The notes beneath the pieces were generated by a model. The model was not told where the DNA came from. It ran no database searches and saw only the letters and a program-made list of their open reading frames with translations. Below are positions 58,334 through 64,000 of a DNA stretch of 64,000 nt, piece by piece. The stretch is from Bacillota bacterium (GTDB taxonomy: Bacteria > Bacillota > Clostridia > Christensenellales > CAG-138), in NCBI GenBank assembly GCA_023390655.1, contig JAEWCL010000027.1, positions 1 to 64,000 of the forward strand. Direction: 5' to 3'. Position 1 is the stretch's first letter, and the number at the start of each line of letters is the position of its first letter. The translations under genes were made by a program, and so were the position numbers.

Positions 58334-59362
58334 ATGGAACAGCAACTCTATATTGTAACGGGGGCTGCGGGGCATTTGGGCGGCCATGTCGTGCAGGAAC
58401 TGCTCCGGCAGGGGAAGCGTGTGCGCGCGCTCGTCCTGCCCGGGGAGGATTGCGGCGCGCTGATGGACTGTCCACAAGCGCGGTTGACGCAATACACAGG
58501 AGACGTTTGCGACAAAACCTCCCTCCAGCCGCTGTTTGAGAGCGATGGCCCCGCATCCTTTACCGTCATCCACTGTGCGGGCATCGTCTCCATTTCCGGC
58601 CATGAGGACCCGAGAGTCTATGCGGTGAACGTTGGCGGGACCGCCAATGTTGTACAAACATGCCTGGAGCATGCTGTAAAGCGGCTGGTCTACGTCAGCT
58701 CCGTCCACGCCATCCCGTTGCTGCCGCAGGGGCAGGATATGCGGGAGATTTCCCATTTTGATCCCAATGCGGTTATTGGATATTACGCAAAAACAAAAGC
58801 AACGGCGACACAGCTTGTATTGGATGCGGCAAAGCAAGGACTCGACGTCGTAACGGTGCATCCCGCGGGGATCATCGGCCCCAAGGGGCTGCCTACCGGG
58901 AATATGGCGCATTTGATCGCAAGCTTTTTAGGCGGAAAGTTGCCTGCCGCAGTGCGCGGCGGGTTTGATTTTGTGGACGTACGGGATGTGGCGCGCGGCA
59001 TACTGCTTGCGGCGGAGAAGGGGAGAAGCGGGGAAGGGTATGTGCTTTCCAACCGGTTTATTCCGTTCCGGGAGCTGTTTGATACGCTTTCCGAGGTGGC
59101 GGGCAAAAAGAAGCTTCGGGTATACCTGCCCGTGTGGGCGGTGAAGGCCATATTGCCGTTTACGGAGCTATACTACAGGCTCTCGAAAAAACCGCCGCTG
59201 TTCACACGGTACTCTATATTCACCATTACGAACAACGCCGCGTATTCGCATGAAAAAGCGACCAGCGAGCTCGGGTACAGCACCCGCCCGATAAAAGAAA
59301 CGCTTCTGGATATTGTGCAGTGGCTCAAGCGTTCTAATAAACGCAGGCCGCTGCCGCAATAA
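58334..59362 (+). CDS. NAD-dependent epimerase/dehydratase family protein (extended SDR)
   Basis: A 342-residue extended short-chain dehydrogenase. The nucleotide loop YIVTGAAGHLGGHVVQELLRQG, the VYVSSVHAIP strand and the catalytic GYYAKTKATATQ (Tyr-x3-Lys) are complete. HPAGIIGPKG and FVDVRDVARGILLAAEKG are typical of dihydroflavonol-reductase-like members. The substrate is unknown. ATG 58334 has AAGGCAGGA upstream; an in-frame TTG at 58316 is weaker. The divergent TetR protein probably regulates it. Confidence 0.88.
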   Translation: MEQQLYIVTGAAGHLGGHVVQELLRQGKRVRALVLPGEDCGALMDCPQARLTQYTGDVCDKTSLQPLFESDGPASFTVIHCAGIVSISGHEDPRVYAVNVGGTANVVQTCLEHAVKRLVYVSSVHAIPLLPQGQDMREISHFDPNAVIGYYAKTKATATQLVLDAAKQGLDVVTVHPAGIIGPKGLPTGNMAHLIASFLGGKLPAAVRGGFDFVDVRDVARGILLAAEKGRSGEGYVLSNRFIPFRELFDTLSEVAGKKKLRVYLPVWAVKAILPFTELYYRLSKKPPLFTRYSIFTITNNAAYSHEKATSELGYSTRPIKETLLDIVQWLKRSNKRRPLPQ

Positions 59363-59388
59363 TGCACATTCAATAGGATTTTTGAAAG

Positions 59389-59412
59389 CGCCGCTCACAA
59401 AGCGGCGTTTTT
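59389..59412 (+). terminator. Terminator after the SDR gene
   Basis: CGCCGCT (59389-59395) pairs with AGCGGCG (59401-59407) and is followed by five T. Confidence 0.85.
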
Positions 59413-59569
59413 ACCTGTATTGTGAGTATGGAAGTCAGCAGCAGGCAACAGCTTTTCCTGTTGGCAGCAACGGAAACGGAATTTCCCTGCTTGTATATCT
59501 GAAAAATTTATGATAGCTTGAATGTATACTAAAAAGGTTGGGTATCAATAAGACAGGAGGATCAGAAAC

Positions 59570-60769
59570 GTGCAAAACGTGCGGCAGATAACAGAAGGAG
59601 TTTATTGGGTAGGCGCAAATGACAGGCGGATTGAACGGTTTGAAAACATGTTTCCGCTGACAAACGGCGTTGCGTACAACGCATACCTGATACTGGATGA
59701 AAAGACCGCCATTTTGGATACCGTGGATTCTTCCGTCAGCAGGCAGTACCTTGAGAATGTAGCGTATGTACTGGATGGGCGTCCGCTTGATTACCTCGTC
59801 ATCAACCACATGGAGCCCGACCATTGCGCAAATATTGAAGAGCTTGTCCGCCGGTATCCCGGTGTGCGCGTCATCGGCAACAAAAAGACGTTCCAGTTTT
59901 TTCAGCAATACTACGACATGGACATTTCAGAAAACTGCATGGAAGTGCAGGAGGGGCAGGAGTTTTCCCTTGGAAGGCATACGCTGCGCTTCTACATGAC
60001 GCCCATGGTGCATTGGCCTGAGGTGATGATGACGTATGAGACGTCGCATCAGATGTTGTTTTCTGCGGATGCCTTCGGGGCGTTCGGCGCACACGCGGGC
60101 AACCTGTTTGCGGACGAACTGGATTTTGAAAACCTGTACTTGGACGAAACACGGCGCTATTATGCCAACATTGTCGGTCGGTTCGGCGCACAGGTGCAGG
60201 CGGTACTAAAAAAGCTTTCCTGCGTGCCTGTTTCTATCATCTGCCCGCTGCACGGCCCCGTGTGGCGTGCGAACCTCTGGTATCTTATGGAGAAGTACGA
60301 TAAATGGAGCCGGTATGTGCCGGAGCAAAAAGGCGTGGTGCTCTTCTACGCCTCCATGTATGGCAATACGGAGAACGCGATGCTGCTATTGGCAAACAAG
60401 CTTGCGCAGCGCGGCGTCACGGATATGCGCACGTATGACGTCAGCAAGGCCCATGCCTCCTATATTATAGCGGATGTATGGAAATACAGCCATTTTGTAA
60501 TCGGTTCGCCAACCTACAATATGTCGCTTTACTATGGGATGGATGCCCTGCTGCACGAGCTTTCGGTGCTCAACCTGCAAAATCGTTCCGCCGTAATCAT
60601 CGGCAACCATACGTGGGCGAGCGCCGCGTTAAAAGCGATGGAAGAGCGGCTTGCCGCCATGAAGAATATCACCGTGCTCGGTACGCTCGACATCCGTTCC
60701 AGCCTAAAGGGGGAACAGGAACTCGATATGTTGGCGGACAGCATTGCAGCGTCCGTGCTTGCCCCATAA
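59570..60769 (+). CDS. fprA: Flavodiiron protein (FprA, A-type flavoprotein)
   Basis: A 399-residue oxygen or nitric-oxide reductase of anaerobes. The N-terminal metallo-beta-lactamase-like domain has the diiron ligands in NHMEPDHCANIEELV (H-x-E-x-D-H), MVHWPEVMMTY, SADAFGAFG and CPLHGPVW. The flavodoxin domain starts near residue 255 with LFYASMYGNTENAML for FMN and SPTYNMSLYYGMD. It reduces oxygen to water without forming peroxide. Start GTG 59570 is preceded by GGAGG. SOD follows 66 bases later, giving an oxygen-defence pair. Confidence 0.95.
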   Translation: MQNVRQITEGVYWVGANDRRIERFENMFPLTNGVAYNAYLILDEKTAILDTVDSSVSRQYLENVAYVLDGRPLDYLVINHMEPDHCANIEELVRRYPGVRVIGNKKTFQFFQQYYDMDISENCMEVQEGQEFSLGRHTLRFYMTPMVHWPEVMMTYETSHQMLFSADAFGAFGAHAGNLFADELDFENLYLDETRRYYANIVGRFGAQVQAVLKKLSCVPVSIICPLHGPVWRANLWYLMEKYDKWSRYVPEQKGVVLFYASMYGNTENAMLLLANKLAQRGVTDMRTYDVSKAHASYIIADVWKYSHFVIGSPTYNMSLYYGMDALLHELSVLNLQNRSAVIIGNHTWASAALKAMEERLAAMKNITVLGTLDIRSSLKGEQELDMLADSIAASVLAP

Positions 60770-60835
60770 CCGCCCATCCCGCCGCAAGCGCGGCGTGAAG
60801 ATAAACAAAAATAAAGAACAAAGGAGTTACACAAC

Positions 60836-61456
60836 ATGTTTGAGCAGATTGCATTGACATATGATTTTAAAGCGCTGGAGCCCCATATTGATGAGCTTAC
60901 GATGGTGACGCACTATACCAAGCACCATGCAGCTTACACCAAGAACCTAAACGACGCGGTAAGTAAGGACGCCTCCCTTTCCGGCAAGCGGATTGAGGAC
61001 ATCCTTTCAAACCTTTCCTCTATTTCTGATGAAGGGCTGCGCACCGCCATCCGCAACAACGGCGGCGGGTTCTACAACCACAACCTCTATTTTGGAACAC
61101 TCTCCCCTGATGGCGGCGGTGATCCGGACGGCACGCTGCTCAAGCAGATTGCTGCAGACTTCGGTTCCGTCGACGCTTTGAAGGAAAAAGCGACCGCAGC
61201 GGCCATCGGTCGGTTCGGTTCCGGCTGGGCGTGGCTGAACACGGACGCCTCCGGCAAGCTTTCTGTAAGTTCCTCTTCCAACCAGGACAATCCGCTGATG
61301 GAGGGGAAGGGATTGATCCCCATCCTCGGCATCGATGTGTGGGAGCACGCGTATTATCTCAAATACAAAAATCTGCGTGCAGACTATGTAAAAGCGTTCT
61401 GGAATGTGGTAAACTGGGCGGTGGTTGCAAAGCTGTATGACGCAGCGCGCAGATAA
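60836..61456 (+). CDS. Superoxide dismutase (Fe/Mn type)
   Basis: A 206-residue SOD that converts superoxide to oxygen and peroxide. Metal ligands are seen in MVTHYTKHHAAY (His26), GFYNHNLYF, and GIDVWEHAYYLKYKNLRADYVKAFWNVVNW (Asp and His). There is no signal peptide, so it is cytosolic. Iron or manganese use cannot be told from the sequence. AAAGGAG precedes the ATG. It is probably transcribed with fprA. Confidence 0.95.
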   Translation: MFEQIALTYDFKALEPHIDELTMVTHYTKHHAAYTKNLNDAVSKDASLSGKRIEDILSNLSSISDEGLRTAIRNNGGGFYNHNLYFGTLSPDGGGDPDGTLLKQIAADFGSVDALKEKATAAAIGRFGSGWAWLNTDASGKLSVSSSSNQDNPLMEGKGLIPILGIDVWEHAYYLKYKNLRADYVKAFWNVVNWAVVAKLYDAARR

Positions 61457-61473
61457 GAGCAGGTGTGTTACGA

Positions 61474-61502
61474 AGGGCGCTCCGGTTCCGGAGCGCCTTT
61501 TT
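61474..61502 (+). terminator. Terminator after sod
   Basis: GGCGCTCCGG (61476-61485) and CCGGAGCGCC (61488-61497) form a perfect stem with a tiny loop, followed by TTTTTC. Confidence 0.9.
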
Positions 61503-61547
61503 CTGCAAAGAAAGGGTTTGATAGATAATATATTATTTCAATCCCTT

Positions 61548-61598
61548 GACATTGCGGAATGAGGCGTTTAACCTATATTCATATATAAATTATATGAA
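61548..61598 (+). promoter_or_regulatory. Possible met promoter and AT-rich palindrome
   Basis: TTGACA begins near 61548. A fitting -10 is weak (TAACCT after 17 bases). TTCATATA-TAAAT-TATATGAA (61578-61598) has perfect 8-bp arms in the leader region and could be an operator for methionine or sulfur control. The leader is too short for a SAM riboswitch and shows no such fold. Confidence 0.45.
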
Positions 61599-61649
61599 AT
61601 AAGGGAATGCGATCCGCCCTCAAACACCCGGGTGAAGGGGACAGAGAAT

Positions 61650-62666
61650 ATGGACCAAAACAAGCCCATGATTGAAATACGGAATTTGTCGAAGACGTTC
61701 CGGGGCGCAAACGGGGAAGTGCACGCGCTCAAGGGGATCGACCTGAGCATACAGCGCGGGGAAATCTTTGGGATCATCGGCATGAGCGGGGCGGGCAAAA
61801 GCACATTGGTGCGCTGCATCAACTTTCTGGAAGCGCCCACGGAGGGTACCGTGGTGCTCGATGGAAAGGATCTCTCTCAGCTGAAGCGCAAAGAACTGTA
61901 CGCGGCCCGGCAGTCTATGGGGATGATCTTCCAGCAGTTCAACCTGTTTATGCAGCGTACGGCGCTGCAGAACGTCTGCTTTCCTATGGAAATTGCGGGC
62001 GCGTCCAAGCGGGAAGCAGTTGCGCGCGCAAAGGAGCTCCTTTCCCTTGTGGGGCTCACGGAAAAGGAAGGCGCATATCCTTCCCAGCTTTCCGGCGGGC
62101 AGCGGCAGCGCGTGGCGATTGCGCGCGCGCTGGCGATGAATCCGAAGGTGCTTTTGTCCGATGAGGCCACAAGCGCGCTTGATCCTGCGACGACGCAGGA
62201 GGTGCTCTCGTTATTAAAGGATATTAACCAGCGTCTGGGCATCACGATTGTTGTCATTACGCATGAAATGCGCGTGATCGAAGAGGTCTGCCACCGTGTC
62301 GCCATCATCAGCGACAGCCGCATTGCGGAGACGGGAAGCGTTAAGGAAGTGTTCACCCGCCCGCAGTCCGAAGCGGCGCAGCGCCTTGTTTACCCGTTTG
62401 GCGGGGAGGGCGCACAGTTTGTCGGCTCCCGATGTTGCCGCATCGTATATGACGGCGGCTCCGCGTTTGAGCCAACCATCGCGCAGATGGTGCTGGAATT
62501 CAAGGAGACCGTCAACATTCTGTTTGCGGATACCAAGAACATCGACGGAAAGGCGTTTGGGCAGATCGTGATTCAACTGCCCGAGGCGGACCGGATGGCG
62601 CGCAATATGATGGAATATCTCCGCTCCAGAGGATTGAGCGTAGAGGAGGTGGAAGGCTATGTTTGA
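61650..62666 (+). CDS. metN: Methionine ABC transporter ATP-binding protein
   Basis: A 338-residue ATPase of the MetNIQ importer. Walker A is GMSGAGKST, the Q loop is MIFQQFNLF, the signature is LSGGQRQRVAIARAL, Walker B is VLLSDEATSALD, and VITHEM carries the switch His. The C-terminal NIL domain (about 265-338) is the methionine-binding regulatory part seen in MetN, which stops import when internal methionine is high. AAGGGGACAG lies before ATG 61650. It overlaps metI by 8 bases. Confidence 0.94.
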   Translation: MDQNKPMIEIRNLSKTFRGANGEVHALKGIDLSIQRGEIFGIIGMSGAGKSTLVRCINFLEAPTEGTVVLDGKDLSQLKRKELYAARQSMGMIFQQFNLFMQRTALQNVCFPMEIAGASKREAVARAKELLSLVGLTEKEGAYPSQLSGGQRQRVAIARALAMNPKVLLSDEATSALDPATTQEVLSLLKDINQRLGITIVVITHEMRVIEEVCHRVAIISDSRIAETGSVKEVFTRPQSEAAQRLVYPFGGEGAQFVGSRCCRIVYDGGSAFEPTIAQMVLEFKETVNILFADTKNIDGKAFGQIVIQLPEADRMARNMMEYLRSRGLSVEEVEGYV

Positions 62667-63321
62667 GCCCGATGTCATACAGATGATCCAAAAGGGCATT
62701 GGAGAGACGCTCTACATGGTGCTCACCTCCACCGTGCTCGCTTACGTGCTGGGCCTGCCGCTTGGAATCCTGCTTGTGGTGACGGCACGGGACGGCATCC
62801 GTCCCAACAACTGGGTGTATAAGGTGCTTGATATTTTTATCAACCTGATCCGCTCATTACCGTTTTTGATCCTGGCGCTTGCGATATTCCCGGTGACGCG
62901 CTTTATTACCGGAACAAGCATTGGACCCAAGGCGACGATCGTACCGCTGGTGGTCTCCGCAGCGCCGTTCATCGCGCGTATGGTCGAGTCCTCCTTTAAA
63001 GAGGTGGACCGGGGTGCGGTGGAGGCGGCGCAGTCCATGGGCGCTTCCCCCTGGCAGATCATTTGGAAGGTGCTGCTCGCGGAGGCGCGGCCGTCGCTCA
63101 TTGTGGGCGCGGCCATCTCCATCACCACCATATTGGGGTATTCCGCAATGGCCGGCTTTGTGGGCGGCGGCGGGCTAGGCGATATCGCCATCCGCTACGG
63201 CTACAACCGGTATCAGACGGACATCATGCTGGTAACGGCAGCCCTCTTGGTGGTGCTTGTACAGATATTCCAGGAGGTTGGCATGCGAATTGCCAAACGT
63301 TCGGATAAAAGAAAAATTTAA
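62659..63321 (+). CDS. metI: Methionine ABC transporter permease
   Basis: A 220-residue permease with five membrane helices. The ABC-importer loop is EAAQSMGASPWQIIWKVLLAEARPSLIVGAAI. RSLPFLILALAIFPVTRFITGTSIGP and YSAMAGFVGGGGLGDIAIRYGYNRYQTDIM are typical of MetI. GAGGTGG precedes the ATG inside metN. Confidence 0.95.
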   Translation: MFEPDVIQMIQKGIGETLYMVLTSTVLAYVLGLPLGILLVVTARDGIRPNNWVYKVLDIFINLIRSLPFLILALAIFPVTRFITGTSIGPKATIVPLVVSAAPFIARMVESSFKEVDRGAVEAAQSMGASPWQIIWKVLLAEARPSLIVGAAISITTILGYSAMAGFVGGGGLGDIAIRYGYNRYQTDIMLVTAALLVVLVQIFQEVGMRIAKRSDKRKI

Positions 63322-63337
63322 TCGGAGGAAGAAAATC

Positions 63338-64000
63338 ATGAAGAAGTATGGTTCCCTGTTCGTTGTAGCGTTGCTTGCGTTTGCGCTGCTCATTGGCTGC
63401 GCAGCACCCGCGGCGCCCGCGGAAGCGACCCCCGCACCCGCTGAAACTGCTGCCGCTCCTTCGGAAGCGCCCGCAGCGCCTGCGGAGACACCCGCGCCTG
63501 TCGTCATCAAAATCGGCGCGACGCCCCTGCCCCATGCGGAAATTTTGAAGATCGCAAAAGAGCTCCTCGCGGCGCAGGGCTATGATCTCCAGATTGTGGA
63601 GTTTACCGACTATGTGCAGCCCAACCTAGCGCTCGACAGCGGCGATCTTGATGCGAACTTCTTCCAGCACAAGCCTTATCTCGACCAGTTCAATTCTGAG
63701 CGGGGCACGGACCTGGTCTCTGTGGCAAACGTCCACTTTGAGCCGCTTGGCATCTATGCAGGCAAGGCCGCAACTCTAGACGCACTCGAGGATAAGGCGC
63801 AGGTTGCGGTGCCCAACGACGCCACAAACGAAGCCCGCGCGCTGCTGCTGCTTGAAACGCAGGGCCTCATCAAGCTCAAGGATGGCGCAGACCTCAATGC
63901 GACCGCCAAGGACATTGTGGAAAACCCGAAGAACCTGCAGATCGTTGAAATTGCGGCGGAGCAGCTTGCACGCTCCCTGCAGGATGTGAGCATCGCTGTC
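63338..64000 (+). CDS. metQ: Methionine-binding lipoprotein MetQ (partial, runs off the window)
   Basis: The first 221 codons of a NlpA/MetQ lipoprotein. The signal peptide ends with lipobox LIGC (Cys21), then an Ala/Pro-rich spacer to about residue 54. The binding domain begins KIGATPLPHAEILKIAKELLAAQGYDLQIVEFTDYVQPNLALDSGDLDANFFQHKPYLDQF, the family hallmark. It delivers methionine to MetNI. CGGAGGAAG precedes the ATG. The 3' end lies beyond 64000. Confidence 0.94.
   Translation, partial: MKKYGSLFVVALLAFALLIGCAAPAAPAEATPAPAETAAAPSEAPAAPAETPAPVVIKIGATPLPHAEILKIAKELLAAQGYDLQIVEFTDYVQPNLALDSGDLDANFFQHKPYLDQFNSERGTDLVSVANVHFEPLGIYAGKAATLDALEDKAQVAVPNDATNEARALLLLETQGLIKLKDGADLNATAKDIVENPKNLQIVEIAAEQLARSLQDVSIAV

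Noticed and set aside
61500..61650. SAM riboswitch or T-box before metN
   Set aside because: The space between the sod terminator and metN is about 150 bases and no characteristic helix or terminator pair was seen.

Overview
The window is a 64 kb piece of chromosome from a Gram-positive, probably strictly anaerobic bacterium of the class Clostridia. Evidence for this: the gene order ftsK-rimO-pgsA-cinA-recA, a sortase with a cell-wall adhesin, an Re-type citrate synthase like that of Clostridium kluyveri, a flavodiiron protein next to superoxide dismutase, FeoB iron uptake, strong AGGAGG ribosome binding sites, TTG and GTG starts, and moderately high GC. Genus is not resolvable from the sequence alone. 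No phage, plasmid, transposase, CRISPR array or tRNA was seen, so this looks like core chromosome with accessory cassettes.

Layout. 1-520: 3' end of 23S rRNA, 5S rRNA and terminator. 560-2541: self-regulated TetR operon (TetR, DUF2087, esterase). 2630-4881: HD hydrolase, then thyA-folA. 4945-7616: metal-regulated FeoA-FeoB fusion. 7717-9150: diguanylate cyclase. 9235-17378 (minus): membrane-anchored sigma-like protein, sortase and a 2276-residue adhesin with at least 15 SpaA/Cna_B-type repeats. 17579-20562: split chromate transporter, then a MerR regulator divergent from an iron alcohol dehydrogenase with a 19-bp-spacer promoter. 20634-23138 (minus): CPBP protease and Re-citrate synthase. 23451-29094: tight operon of DegV, ICMT-like methyltransferase, GH3-family protein and a 7TM-GAF-GGDEF-HD-GYP protein. 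29133-31281: glycerophosphodiesterase and C69 peptidase. 31371-40165 (minus): RNA methyltransferase, TPR protein, Hsp33, methyltransferase, Eis-like acetyltransferase, MFS transporter, Lgt and a small membrane protein. 40360-45022: DUF975 protein, then a two-component system with an adjacent ABC-2 exporter. 45155-53224 (minus): lipoprotein, recA, cinA, pgsA, rimO, ftsK. 53300-55407: tandem repeats and SulP. 55440-58113 (minus): degenerate EAL protein, acetyltransferase, iron-sulfur flavoprotein and TetR; divergent SDR at 58334. 59570-61456: FprA and SOD. 61650-64000: metNIQ, with metQ cut by the window edge.

Most distinctive points. (1) The DegV/ICMT/GH3/HD-GYP operon joins lipid-type chemistry with cyclic-di-GMP turnover. 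(2) The sigma-like protein, sortase and giant adhesin form a surface-display cassette whose sorting signal is non-canonical. (3) The ABC exporter is preceded by four exact 11-bp-phased direct repeats and a 23-codon leader ORF coupled to the ATPase gene. (4) A roughly 80-90 bp interspersed repeat carrying extended -10 motifs occurs before thyA and twice in tandem between ftsK and sulP. (5) Cyclic-di-GMP proteins are spread over the window: one with intact GGDEF, one with GGKEF plus intact HD-GYP, and one EAL with a broken loop.
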